From Myxococcales bacterium (GTDB taxonomy: Bacteria; Myxococcota_A; Polyangia; Polyangiales; Polyangiaceae), in contig JADJKB010000005.1 of the NCBI GenBank assembly GCA_016706225.1, forward strand, positions 1-64,000: DNA of 64,000 nucleotides, read 5' to 3'. Below are positions 1-8,896 of this stretch, piece by piece (the first letter of the stretch is position 1; every line of letters begins with the position of its first letter). The position numbers and the translations under genes are program-made. A model generated the notes under the pieces. The model was given only the letters and a program-made list of their open reading frames with translations, was not told the origin of the DNA and made no database searches.

Positions 1-2535
1 TCCGTAGCGGACGTAGTACCCAGGCGGGAGCTGCACGTCGCGGTCGATGGCCGCCATCGCGTCGTGCACGTAGCTCCCGACGTCGCGCTGGCGCACGTTC
101 GCCTGAACGACCACGCGGCGCTTGGCCCACTCTCGATTGATGGCGGTCGGCCCCTCCGCGAGCGTGATCTTCGTGAGCTTGGCCAGCGGGACGCGGTCGC
201 CGTTGGCGGCGGTGACGGGGATGCGGCCGATGGCGGCGGCGTCGAGGCGATAGCGATCGTCGATGCGCAGCGTGATCGGGAAGCGGCGCTCCCCCTCCTG
301 AAGCACGCCGACCTCCCGCGTCCCCAACGCCTCGACGACCTCCAGCACTTCGCGCGCGGCAATGCCGTGGCGGGCGATCGCGGCGCGGTCGACCTCGATC
401 TGGAGCGTGGGCTGCCCGGTCAGCTGCTCCGTCGAGACGTCCGCGGCGCCGGGGATCTTCTTCAACACCGCTTCGACCTCCTTCGCTTTCACCTTCAGCA
501 CCTCGAAGTCTTGGCCGAAGATCTTGACGGCCACGTCGCCGCGTACGCCCGCGATCATCTCGTTCACGCGCATCTCTATCGGTTGCAGAAAGGAGGCGCG
601 CATCCCCGGCAGCGTGGAGATCTCCTCCTGCATCTCGCGGACGAGCTCCTCCTGGGTCGTCGCCCGCTTCCACTGCTTCCGCGGCTTGAGCGTGAGGAAC
701 ACGTCGGAGACCTCGAGGCCCATCGGATCGGTCGCCACCTCGGGTGTCCCCGTCCGCGTCCAGGCCCGCTCGATCTCGTTGGGGAAGGCCTCGAGCAGGC
801 TGCGCTCGATCTGCATGCCGTACCGGGCGGACTCGTCCGCAGACACGCCCGCCAGGCGTACGGTGTTGATGACGATGGTGCCTTCTTGCAGCTTCGGCAC
901 GAACTCGGAGCCCAAGCGGGTGGCCACGAAGGCGGCGTTTCCCAGGAGCAAGAGCGCGCCGCCCAGCACGACCCAGCGGAAGCGGAGCGCGGCCCGGAGC
1001 ACGGGCGCGTAGACCCGCCGGAGGGCGCGCATCACCGCGTTTTCGCCCTCCTTCACCCGCCGCGGCAGGAGCAAGCTCGCGAGCACCGGCATCAGCGTGA
1101 GCGAGAGCACCATCGAGCCGAACAGCGCGAAGATCACCGTCAGCGCCATCGGTCGGAACAGCTTCCCTTCGACCCCCTCGAGCGCCAGGATCGGCAGGTA
1201 GACGATCATGATGATGAGCTCGCCGAACATCGTCGGCTTGCGCACCTCGAGCGCCGCGTCGCGGACGACGGCCAGCTTGTCGCGCTCGCTGTGGTCCTCC
1301 GCCAGGCGCTTGACGGAGTTTTCGACCATGATCACCGAGCTGTCCACGACCAGACCGAAGTCGATGGCGCCCAGGCTCATCAAGCTCCCGGCGATTCCGG
1401 CCCGGAGCATCAGGTCGAACGCGAACAGCATCGACAGCGGGATGGCCGCGGCCACGATCAGCCCCGCACGCAAGTTACCCAGGAAAATGAAGAGCACGGC
1501 GATCACCAGGAGGGCGCCCTCGAGCAGGTTGGTGCGCACCGTGCCGAGGACGCGGTCGACCAGCGTGGTTCTCGCGTAGACGGGCTCCACGCGGACGCCC
1601 TCAGGTAGCGTCTTCTCGATCTCGGCCAGGCGCACCTGAAGGCGTTTCGTCACCTCGTGGCTGTTCTCGCCCATGAGCATGAATCCGAGGCCGAGGACCA
1701 CCTCACCCTTGCCGTCGGCGGTCACCGTCGCTCGGCGAATCTCGCGACCTTCGACCACCTTGGCCACGTCACGGACGCGAATGGGCACGCCGCCGTGGGC
1801 CGCGACGACGATCTCCTCGACGTCGCTCGGCCGCGTGACGATGCCGAGCCCCTGGATCAGGCTGGACTGCCCGGCCTGATCCAGCGTCCCGCCGCCCACG
1901 TTCATGTTGTTCTGCTCGAGCGCCTCGGCCAGCTCGGCCAGCGTGAGCCCGCGCGCGTGGAGCTGGGCGGGATCGACGACGACCTGAAGCTGGCGCTCGT
2001 CGCCGCCCCAGGCGTTCACCTCCGCCACGCCACGCAGCGGTTTCATCTGCGGTCTGATGATCCAGTCGTGGGCCGCGCGCAGCTCGACCAGGGAACGCTC
2101 ACCCGTCACCAGATAGTGAAACACCTCGCCGAGCCCCGTGGCCACGGGCCCGAGCTGGGGCTGGGCGATCCCAGGCGGCATCACCACGCTCCGGAGGCGC
2201 TCCGACACCACCTGGCGGGCGAGCCAGATGTCGGTGCCGTCCTCGAAGATCACCGTGACCTGGGATAAGCCGAAACGCGTGAGCGAGCGGACTTCCTCGA
2301 GTCCGGGCAACCCCGAGATCGCCTGCTCGACTGGGAACGTGACCTGCCGTTCGAGCTCGAGCGGCGAGAGCGCTGGGGCGACCGTGTTGATCTGGACCTG
2401 GATCGGCGTGGTGTCCGGAAAGGCGTCGATCGGCAGGCGGCGAAAGGCGATTGCACCCGCGACCACGACCGCGAGCGTCCCGAGCAGCACGAAGAACCGG
2501 TGCCGGAGCGAGAGATCGATGAGACGATTCAGCAT
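1..2535 (-). CDS. czcA: CzcA-type heavy-metal RND efflux pump, 3' end cut by window edge
   Basis: This is the inner-membrane proton-driven pump of a tripartite heavy-metal efflux system. Reading leftward from ATG at 2535, the first 845 codons are open to the window edge; the family is about 1030-1050 residues, so the last fifth is missing. The start MLNRLIDLSLRHRF leads into TM1 and the usual PIDAFPDTTPIQVQ region. The TM4 signature is DFGLVVDSSVIMVEN, the DFG-x3-D-x6-E pattern of divalent-metal pumps (Zn/Co/Cd/Ni) rather than the CusA pattern. The porter-domain sequence LKPRKQWKR is also present. It starts 6 bp after the adaptor gene, so the two are one operon. The exact metal cannot be fixed from sequence; family assignment is secure. 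Confidence 0.93.
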   Translation of the reverse strand, partial: MLNRLIDLSLRHRFFVLLGTLAVVVAGAIAFRRLPIDAFPDTTPIQVQINTVAPALSPLELERQVTFPVEQAISGLPGLEEVRSLTRFGLSQVTVIFEDGTDIWLARQVVSERLRSVVMPPGIAQPQLGPVATGLGEVFHYLVTGERSLVELRAAHDWIIRPQMKPLRGVAEVNAWGGDERQLQVVVDPAQLHARGLTLAELAEALEQNNMNVGGGTLDQAGQSSLIQGLGIVTRPSDVEEIVVAAHGGVPIRVRDVAKVVEGREIRRATVTADGKGEVVLGLGFMLMGENSHEVTKRLQVRLAEIEKTLPEGVRVEPVYARTTLVDRVLGTVRTNLLEGALLVIAVLFIFLGNLRAGLIVAAAIPLSMLFAFDLMLRAGIAGSLMSLGAIDFGLVVDSSVIMVENSVKRLAEDHSERDKLAVVRDAALEVRKPTMFGELIIMIVYLPILALEGVEGKLFRPMALTVIFALFGSMVLSLTLMPVLASLLLPRRVKEGENAVMRALRRVYAPVLRAALRFRWVVLGGALLLLGNAAFVATRLGSEFVPKLQEGTIVINTVRLAGVSADESARYGMQIERSLLEAFPNEIERAWTRTGTPEVATDPMGLEVSDVFLTLKPRKQWKRATTQEELVREMQEEISTLPGMRASFLQPIEMRVNEMIAGVRGDVAVKIFGQDFEVLKVKAKEVEAVLKKIPGAADVSTEQLTGQPTLQIEVDRAAIARHGIAAREVLEVVEALGTREVGVLQEGERRFPITLRIDDRYRLDAAAIGRIPVTAANGDRVPLAKLTKITLAEGPTAINREWAKRRVVVQANVRQRDVGSYVHDAMAAIDRDVQLPPGYYVRYG

Positions 2536-2541
2536 CGGCGG

Positions 2542-3905
2542 TCAATCTCCATCGCAGCAGCCCGCGCCGATGCTTTCCTTGGACGTCTCCGTCTTGAGCA
2601 AGAAAGCTCCGGTCGTGACGACGTCTTCGCCGACTCGCACCCCCTTCAGGATCTCGACGAAGTCGGGATCCGTGGCGCCCACCTGTACTCGGCGGGTCTC
2701 GTACTCGTCCTCTGCGATCTGCACGAAGACGAGCTGCACTTCCTTGGTACGCTCGAGCGCGGCACGCGGCACGAACACGCTCGAACGCGACTCGCCCGCG
2801 GCCACCCGCGCCTGACCGTACATGTTCGCGCGCAGCACTCCGTCGGGATTGGCCAGCGGAACGCGGACCTTCGCCGTGCGAGTGTGCGGGTCCACGGCGG
2901 GCGCGACGTAGGTGATGCTGCCAGAGAGCTCGCGCTCCCCCAGGCCATCCAGCCGCAGGGACACCGCTTGCCCGACCGCCACCGCGAGCAGGTCGCTCTC
3001 GGCGACGTCGAGCTCGGCCCACATCGAGCGCGTGTCCACGATTTCGAGCAGGACTTCCTCGCTGCTCACGAGCTTACCGATCGTCACCTTGCGCTCGGTC
3101 ACGACGCCGTCGATGGGCGAAGCTCCAGCGTGGCAACTGCCCGCGCCACCGCCGCCCGCACCGAGCACGGAGAGCGAAGCGCGCAGGGCGGCGTATTCGG
3201 ATTTCGCCTGATCGTGCTCTTGTTGCGCGTCGAGCAGGCTCTTCTTCGACCCGATGCCCTCGGCCTGGAGCTTCTTCGCCCGGTCGTGGTTCTCGGCGGC
3301 CACCTGAACGCGCGCCTTGGCGCCAGACAGCCGTGCTCGGTCCGCCCCGACATCCGGACTGTCGATGACGACCAGCGGCTGGCCCTTCTTGACCGCCGTC
3401 CCGACATCGACCTTGAGCGCACGCACAACGCCGGGGGAGCGCGGGTTGACCTGGGCGAGCTTCATCGCGTCGTAGGTGAGTCGCGCCGGCGCCGTGAGCG
3501 CGGCGGCGTTCGGCCGCGCCGTCGCCTTGACCGTGACGATGCCGGCGCGCTTGGCCGTGTCCTTGCGCTTGAACCGGATCCGAGTGCCGTCCGCGGGCGC
3601 CCGTCCGACTTCACCTCGAGCGAGGGCTTTCCACCACGCTCGGGGTGGCAGACGGGGCAGAACGACTCGGGGAAGCCGTGCTCCGCGCACCAGTCACCTT
3701 TGGCCTGGAAGACCGGCGCGAGCTTCGGGTTGCACTTGGTGCAGACCGCCTCGAGGACGCCGTGCTCCTTGCACATGGCGCCCTCGGCAGGCGCTTCGCT
3801 CTTCGTCTCCGTGCGCTGCTCGCCGGCGCTCGCCTCCGGCTTCGAGCGGCAAGCCACGGCCAAGCCGAGCAGTGGGATGAGCAACATCGAGAGTCTGAGC
3901 CGCAT
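2542..3905 (-). CDS. czcB: RND periplasmic adaptor lipoprotein with N-terminal Cys-His metal-binding repeats (frameshifted)
   Basis: This is the membrane-fusion subunit linking the czcA pump to an outer-membrane channel. ATG at 3905 gives a lipoprotein signal ending LAVAC at about residue 19. Two short metal-site modules follow, CKEHGVLEAVCTKCNP and CAEHGFPESFCPVCHPE. The barrel-sandwich, helical hairpin and beta-barrel regions then run in another frame to the stop at 2542 (VVIDSPDV, GVVTERKV, and a C-terminal CCDGD tail). The reading frame changes once near 3595, between KSDGR and ADGTRIRF; both sides are needed for one adaptor of about 454 residues, so a one-base error or recent mutation is likely. 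It lies 9 bp downstream of a small lipoprotein carrying the same Cys-His modules. Confidence 0.85.
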
Positions 3906-3914
3906 GACGAGCCC

Positions 3915-4226
3915 CTAGTTTGCCTTGGGCGGACGCACGATCTTCAGGTCCGGCTTGCACTTCTTGCACTGCGATTCGGGCAGCCCGTGCTCGTTGCACC
4001 AGTCCCCGGTCGCCTTGAACGCTGCGGCGAGCGACGGATTGCACTGAGTGCACTGCGATTCCGGAACTTGGTGCTCCTCGCACCAGTCCTCGTGCGAGCC
4101 TGGCTTGACGGTTGCAGCTGCATGGCCCGCCTTCGCCGGCTCGGCCGACGGTGCGGCGCCAGAGGCCGACTCCTTGGAGCAGCCGATGGCGAGGAACAGG
4201 AATGCCCAAATGACGGGACGAAACAT
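3915..4226 (-). CDS. Small lipoprotein with paired Cys-x-x-His metal-binding modules
   Basis: The 103-residue product starts at ATG 4226, with an AAAGGA ribosome site 7-8 nt upstream on the minus strand; the lipobox is LAIGC. After a short Ala/His linker come two near-repeats, WCEEHQVPESQCTQCNP and WCNEHGLPESQCKKCKP. These match the modules at the N terminus of the adjacent RND adaptor. This suggests a periplasmic metal-binding protein that buffers or hands metal to the pump; that role is inference from the shared modules and the 9-bp spacing. The gene is first in the lipoprotein-adaptor-pump transcription unit. I do not know a standard gene name. Confidence 0.85.
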   Translation of the reverse strand: MFRPVIWAFLFLAIGCSKESASGAAPSAEPAKAGHAAATVKPGSHEDWCEEHQVPESQCTQCNPSLAAAFKATGDWCNEHGLPESQCKKCKPDLKIVRPPKAN

Positions 4227-4340
4227 GACGAAGTCCTTTCTGGTCGTCTCGGTGTGTGGCCCGAGAGACATCTGTGCCGTGCCCCCCTCGAGGCGTGCTC
4301 CAGCACCACGCTGGAGCCGCGGAACCGCTCAGCAGCGAGC

Positions 4341-4679
4341 TCAGGCGCGCGGAGGGTGAAAGACTTCGCTGGCGTAGTCGCAGAGGACGAGCGCCTCAGG
4401 AGCGGCGAGCACCGCGAAAGCAGACTCTGGCGGCGGAGCCACTGCCGCCTCCGGACCCGGAGGCACCGCTTGCGGGACCTTGGCGCACGCGCCGTAGGGG
4501 CAATTCGGCGGACAGCTCCCTCGTTCATCCGAGCCGCCGCAGTCGCACTCGCAAGAATCCCCGGCGACGCCGAGGAGCTCCGCCGCGTACACCGGCAGAC
4601 CGGACACGAGCACGAGCAGCAACGCAGCGAGCAGCGGCCACAACGAGCGGCGAAGCGAGCGCCTGCCCCTGCGCATCAC
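4341..4679 (-). CDS. Cys-rich exported small protein next to arsR
   Basis: The product has 112 residues. It begins with an Arg-rich n-region and one hydrophobic segment (WPLLAALLLVLVSGLPVYAAE), a likely cleaved signal peptide. A Cys cluster, CECDCGGSD then CPPNCPYGAC, follows, with a Pro/Ala-rich tail. The start overlaps the end of the ArsR-type regulator gene by 4 bp (ATGA), so the two are probably cotranslated. The Cys spacing suggests metal or redox chemistry in the envelope, but I recognise no named family. A transmembrane anchor instead of a cleaved signal is also possible. Confidence 0.7.
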   Translation of the reverse strand: MMRRGRRSLRRSLWPLLAALLLVLVSGLPVYAAELLGVAGDSCECDCGGSDERGSCPPNCPYGACAKVPQAVPPGPEAAVAPPPESAFAVLAAPEALVLCDYASEVFHPPRA

Positions 4680-5056
4680 CGGCCGTCCTTCGCCCGGCGC
4701 TCGAGCGCTTCCCGCACCAAGAGGCGCGCCAGCGGGCTTTCGAGGCGGTAGATGGCCAGCTTGCCGGACATCCGAAAGCGCACCAGGCCCATCCGGCGAA
4801 GGCGCTGGAGCTGCTGGGAGGTCGCCGGCATGGAGCGCCCGAGCAGCTGCGCCAGATCACAGACGCAGAGCTCGCGCTCGGAGAGCGCAAACAGGATCTT
4901 CAGCCGGGTCGGATCCGACAGCGCGCTGAACTCCTCCGCGACCTGCTCGAACGCCTCCTCGCCTGGCATCGCGGATTGCACCTCCGCGACGTGCGCTCCG
5001 TCGACGCAGTAGACCTGGCACTCGCCCTCGGAGGCGTGGGTGGCCTTCACTTCCAC
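4676..5056 (-). CDS. ArsR/SmtB-family metal-responsive repressor, CadC-like
   Basis: This is a winged-helix metalloregulator of about 126 residues. The recognition region contains ELCVCDLAQLLGRSMPATSQ, where the CVC pair in the alpha-3 helix is the metal site of CadC-type Cd/Pb/Zn sensors. An upstream C-x-V-x-C pair (ECQVYC) supplies the N-terminal thiolates seen in CadC. I chose GTG at 5056, rather than the longer open frame back to 5092, because a TTGACA/TAGCTT promoter ends just before it and would give a leaderless message, while the N-terminal Cys pair must be kept. It is followed by the overlapping Cys-rich gene and probably represses its own unit. The inducing metal is inferred from residues only. 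Confidence 0.85.
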   Translation of the reverse strand: MEVKATHASEGECQVYCVDGAHVAEVQSAMPGEEAFEQVAEEFSALSDPTRLKILFALSERELCVCDLAQLLGRSMPATSQQLQRLRRMGLVRFRMSGKLAIYRLESPLARLLVREALERRAKDGR

Positions 5057-5095
5057 GATTCCGAAAGCTAGCAAACGTCGTCTGGCTGTCAAGCG
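5057..5095 (-). promoter_or_regulatory. Sigma70-type promoter of arsR inside a block repeated at 5748-5790
   Basis: On the minus strand TTGACA (5092-5087) is 16 bp from TAGCTT (5070-5065). The surrounding block, including CCGAAAGCTAGCAA, recurs with few changes in front of the next gene upstream. Because both copies cover the -10 region, the block is a good candidate ArsR operator; that is inference. Confidence 0.6.
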
Positions 5096-5110
5096 TCGAG
5101 AATTTGGGGC

Positions 5111-5704
5111 TCAGTAGCATTTCCCGGGGTCGTAGGCGGGAGCGCACTCGCACTCGCACACGGCCAGCTCCCCGGCGGTTCCTGCCGCGCAAGACGGAGT
5201 CACCGTGAGCTCCGCGCTGGCGCCGCGGCGTTCGGCGTCCGCGGTCGTCACCTCGAGCACCAGACGGAGCTCGCGCCGGAAGACCGGCAGGGCGTCGTTC
5301 ACGGGACAGGCCGGCACATGGACGATAGCCCCACGCAGATCCAGATCCGGCTCGAAGAAACCCGGCGCGCCTTGGCTCGGCACGAATAGGCCCGTGCGTC
5401 GCTCGGCGAACACCGGGTCGGGAGAATCGGTCCCGTAGAGCCTGGCCCGCACTTCGACTTCGCCGCCTTCGATGCCTCGAACCCGCGCGCTGACGAAGGC
5501 CCAGTGTCCGCCCTGCGGTGCCTGGCGCAAGGGCAGAGCACCGCCGTCTTCCAGCAGCCGAATCGGCAGGTTCAGCGATTCGTACCAGCCCGGAAGGACC
5601 TCGACCTCCTCGAACGTGGGCGGCAGGCGCTGCTCGGGCTCTTCAGCCGAGCACGAGAGCGCCGCGAGCGCGAGCAGCGCACAGGCCAAACGCAGCGGGG
5701 TCAC
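5111..5704 (-). CDS. Lipoprotein with C-terminal Cys cluster, unknown function
   Basis: GTG at 5704 gives VTPLRLACALLALAALSC, a good lipoprotein signal with lipobox LAALSC. The same frame is open to 5785, and a GTG at 5748 would match the leaderless arrangement of the arsR copy of this promoter, so the start is uncertain. The mature part is about 180 residues, predicted mostly beta, with no family I recognise. It ends in CECECAPAYDPGKCY, a dense Cys tail resembling that of the Cys-rich protein two genes away. The shared promoter block with arsR argues that it is co-regulated by metal. Confidence 0.7.
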   Translation of the reverse strand: MTPLRLACALLALAALSCSAEEPEQRLPPTFEEVEVLPGWYESLNLPIRLLEDGGALPLRQAPQGGHWAFVSARVRGIEGGEVEVRARLYGTDSPDPVFAERRTGLFVPSQGAPGFFEPDLDLRGAIVHVPACPVNDALPVFRRELRLVLEVTTADAERRGASAELTVTPSCAAGTAGELAVCECECAPAYDPGKCY

Positions 5705-5747
5705 CGCGGTGCACGCTCGCGCTGGCGCTGCAGCCCACCATATTTCC

Positions 5748-5790
5748 ACGTTTCCGAAGGCTAGCAAGCGTCGTCGGGGCGTCAAACCCA
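5748..5790 (-). promoter_or_regulatory. Second copy of the arsR-type promoter/operator block
   Basis: The minus strand has TTGACG (5785-5780), a 16-bp gap, then TAGCCT (5763-5758). Roughly three quarters of the 43-bp block is identical to 5057-5095, including the -10 flank CCGAAGGCTAGCAAGCGTCG. Confidence 0.55.
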
Positions 5791-5812
5791 GGCGAACACG
5801 AGCGCCGCGGGC

Positions 5813-6756
5813 TCACCGTGGCGCGCGCTTGCGCTGTCGCTCGACCTTGGCGATGAGGGCGTCCACGGCTTTGACGTCGGCGCCCGCCGCCGCGCGCTCG
5901 CTCTGCAAGAGGTCCAGCGTCTGCGGGTGCTCCACCAGGATCACGGACTCGCCTGCCAGCGTGCGCAGGTTACCCTTGGCGCGGGCGTAGCGCGGCACCA
6001 GGGCGTCCGCACAGACCGTGCGCACCTGGAGACCCGTCGCGGCCGCCTTCGGGCCGAGCGACTTCCAGGCCCAGCTCGACCCCAGGCTGCCCAGGGCCGT
6101 CGCTGCGGCTTCGGCCACGGCGACGTCCTTGGTGGTCGCCAGGACCTTCGCCACGTGCTTCGCGCTCTCCAAGCGCATCATCTCGCCCAAACCGTGGATG
6201 GCCGCCAGCTCCAGCGGATCGCCGCTCTTGGCGTGGGAGGTGAGGGCTTTCAGCTCTGCGTCGCCGCCCAGCCGGCCGGCAGCGCGCGCCGCGGCCAGGC
6301 GCACGCCGTTGCGGACGTTGCCCGACTCGAAGATGGCGATCACGACCGCGCTCGCGCGCGCGTCCTTGAGCACCCCCACCGCCTCGAGCATGCCGATGGC
6401 GAGGGCGTCCCACTCGGCGTCGTTCAGGCCCCCGCGCTCGGGGCTTTGAGCGCCAGTGCCTCGAGCATGGGCAAGAGCGCCGGCGCCCCGAGCCCGCGCA
6501 GCTCGCGCGACACGGTCGGGTACGGGTTGCGGTTCTTCCCGTAGTGCTCGGGGCGATGTCCCTTCACGTTCTTCACTGCGAGGAAGGCCTTGGGCTGCGC
6601 GGCGCGCGCCGCGGCGATGTCGTTCTCGAGCTTGGCCCGCGCTTCGCTCGGCAGAGCCGACGACGCGACGCTGATCCCGTTGGCGAGGGCGGAGGGCGCG
6701 ACCAAGAGCACGCTACCCACGATCGTCGAGACCAACAAATTCCTGAGCGTGCTCAT
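5813..6756 (-). CDS. Exported HEAT-repeat protein paired with PAD, copy 1 (frameshifted)
   Basis: ATG at 6756 overlaps the stop of the PAD gene (ATGA), so translation is coupled. The signal peptide is MSTLRNLLVSTIVGSVLLVA, cleaved near SALAN. Then comes a conserved segment GHRPEHYGKNRNPYPTVS, and repeated Ala/Leu-rich helical pairs (RLAAARAAGRLGG, LELAAIHGLGEMMRLES, AAATALGSLGSSWAWKS) typical of HEAT/PBS-like repeats. The frame changes near 6430, between ALKAP and the segment ending AEWDALAIGMLEAV; copy 2 at 12914-13861 is intact over the same stretch, so a single-base error is likely. About 314 residues. Its role beside a deiminase is unknown; a folding partner, inhibitor, scaffold or substrate are all possible. 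Confidence 0.8.
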
Positions 6757-8654
6757 TTGCCACTCTCCCACCAGAAGCTCGGAGCAAAGGGCGCCGGAGC
6801 GCTCTCGTTCGTCGCGCAGTGAACCTCCCCCAAGGCCTCGTGATAATACCAATCGTCGGTGAAGAAGATCTTCAGACCTAAACCGTCGGAACCGAGCTCG
6901 CTCGCCGGCGAGCCGATTCGAGCGAGCATGTCCTCCTCGAATGGATCCTTGCCGCCGATGTCGGGCCCGAAGGGCTTGGCGACGTCGGCGATGTTGCCCA
7001 GCATGCGCATGTTCACCATGCCGGGGTTCCACGCGACCTTTTCGTTGACGCCGAGGTCCTCGAACCAGGTCGGCATCTCGATGATCTCGGCGTCGGTGAT
7101 CCCCGTCTCGGCCTTCATGATCTCGATCTGGCCCTGGATCTTGGCATCGGCCGTCTGGCTCCACTGAACGAGTTGCGTGTCCGCCAGCGCCTCGTCGACG
7201 GTCTTCTCGAAGTTGCCACCGGCTCCCTGGTGCAGGCGGCCCGAGCCGTTACCCTTGGCCTTCATGTCCTCGAGCATCTTGGTCATCAGCGCCGGGGAGG
7301 CGACCAGGAGCTTCCAACCGAGCGCCGTCTTGGCGGGAACCCAGTGGAAGAACTCGTCCACGTGCTCGACAGCGAGCCAGGTGGTGTCGACCACGATGGG
7401 CGGTCCTTGGACGCCCTGAGCGGCATAGAAGTCCTGCGTCGTCTGCTTCATTTTGCTGCCGATGATGATGCGCCCCAGTTTGTAGTCCTTGTGGGGCGGG
7501 ACCACATCGTGGTTGCCGTGCGAGTCCTGCGTGTTGCCGCTTTGGCGCTCGGACAGGTTGTAGAACTCGGCAGCGCCCTGGTCGGGCCCGAAGGCCGCGG
7601 GCGGCCGCGACTGCTCGGGGTTGCCCATGATCCAGTGGATGGGCCAGTAGTCCTCGACCACTTCCGCGCTGGCGTTCTGCGGCGGCCGGCCCCAGGGGCG
7701 CGCGTTGTAAATGCGCATGCCCTGCACCGTGCCGTTCGGGCCGGGGAACGCCGTCCAGCCGGTCTGGAAGAAGTCCTCGGTCCAGATGTCCTGCCAGCCA
7801 CCGGGCTGCTGCGGGCTCGTCGCGTAGGGCGTGTAGGCGACACCGGCGGCCTGCGCCGCGGTCGAGTTGCCTTCGACCAGCGCGGAGGACGCCTCCGACG
7901 AGTACATGACGTCGTGCGCTCCCATGCTGCCGAACATCACCCAGGGCGCGACGCGCAGCTTCACGCGATCGAAGCCATCCGGCACCTCTTTGGTGGCATA
8001 CCGCTCGGCGGTGCCGGCCTTCTCGACCGCGTAGGTCAGATCGACGAAGCCCGTCCAGAGTAGCTTCTTGCCATCGTCCGCTGGGCTCAGCGTGGGCATG
8101 TCCATGCCCTTGAAGCGCCGGGCCTCGATGCGGAAGGTGACGCCGGTGACGACCTCTGCGTTCGGGAAGCGGTACTCGAGCGCGTAGCTGCAATCCGACG
8201 CCGACGTGCAGGCGCCCATGCTGCCCAGCACGAGCTTGGTGGTCCCGTCGGGGTTGTCGCGGAAGATGCGCACGCTCTCCGCGGCCTCCGGGTCGATGCG
8301 CAACACGCCCTCGCCGTCCTTCGGTGCCGAGGGCCAGGGCGTCACCTTGAACACCGCGAGGTCGAGCAGGTCGGCTGGGCCGTTGACGATCTCGTCCTCG
8401 CAGTCGCGCTTGCCGTCGGAGTCGTCGTCATCGAGGTTGGCGATGAAGGACGCACCGACGGTCGCGTCCCACTCGGCCTCACGATCTTGATCTTTGGGGT
8501 CACTGGCGTTGACGACGCCGTCTCGATTCGTGTCCGCCACGATGTCGAGCACGTCTGTTTGGGCGGGCGACCCACCTCCGCCCGGGTCGTCGCTCCCGCA
8601 AGCGACCAGACCAAGGCCGACGACTCCGGAGGTTAGCCAACGGTATCGGGACAT
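6753..8654 (-). CDS. Peptidylarginine deiminase (PAD) family lipoprotein, copy 1
   Basis: PADs convert protein arginine to citrulline in a calcium-dependent reaction. The 633-residue product starts at ATG 8654 (AAGGAG upstream); lipobox Cys is residue 19, so it should be anchored in the envelope. Residues 39-95 match the PAD middle domain: DTNRDGVVN, then IANLDDDDSDGKRDCEDE, rich in Ca-type Asp ligands. The catalytic domain has WTEDFFQTGW (Asp294), HVDEF (His431, Asp433) and GEVHCATN (Cys613), matching human PAD4 Asp350, His471, Asp473 and Cys645. MVNMRMLGN and KPFGPDIGG are further conserved blocks. All catalytic residues are present, so activity is expected but untested. It is followed by an overlapping HEAT gene; a near-identical copy sits at 13858-15756. 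Confidence 0.9.
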   Translation of the reverse strand: MSRYRWLTSGVVGLGLVACGSDDPGGGGSPAQTDVLDIVADTNRDGVVNASDPKDQDREAEWDATVGASFIANLDDDDSDGKRDCEDEIVNGPADLLDLAVFKVTPWPSAPKDGEGVLRIDPEAAESVRIFRDNPDGTTKLVLGSMGACTSASDCSYALEYRFPNAEVVTGVTFRIEARRFKGMDMPTLSPADDGKKLLWTGFVDLTYAVEKAGTAERYATKEVPDGFDRVKLRVAPWVMFGSMGAHDVMYSSEASSALVEGNSTAAQAAGVAYTPYATSPQQPGGWQDIWTEDFFQTGWTAFPGPNGTVQGMRIYNARPWGRPPQNASAEVVEDYWPIHWIMGNPEQSRPPAAFGPDQGAAEFYNLSERQSGNTQDSHGNHDVVPPHKDYKLGRIIIGSKMKQTTQDFYAAQGVQGPPIVVDTTWLAVEHVDEFFHWVPAKTALGWKLLVASPALMTKMLEDMKAKGNGSGRLHQGAGGNFEKTVDEALADTQLVQWSQTADAKIQGQIEIMKAETGITDAEIIEMPTWFEDLGVNEKVAWNPGMVNMRMLGNIADVAKPFGPDIGGKDPFEEDMLARIGSPASELGSDGLGLKIFFTDDWYYHEALGEVHCATNESAPAPFAPSFWWESGK

Positions 8655-8896
8655 AGCGCGCTCCTTGCGTCGAAGGCCGACGCTGTATGGAGCGTATCCC
8701 GCGACCGGAAGCCAACCAGCGAAATCCCTGCGCTGCCAGCGCACACTGTTCCCGCGAGGGACGCTGATCAGCTTCGGACGCGCGCGGGTTGGCCTGGTCG
8801 GGCACACCCCAACCCAATGCCCTCGCCGTCTCGCGTTCATCGGTGGGCGAAACGTGGGGCGCTCGCCCGCGGGTTCGAGCGCGCGCAGGTGCGAGC

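Noticed and set aside
64..1608. Long plus-strand open frame
   Set aside because: It is antisense to the czcA pump, which has clear RND motifs; the frame is a high-GC shadow rich in Arg, His and Asp.
3645..5071. Long plus-strand frames over the adaptor, lipoprotein and arsR genes
   Set aside because: They are composition shadows of minus-strand genes with signal peptides and recognisable motifs.
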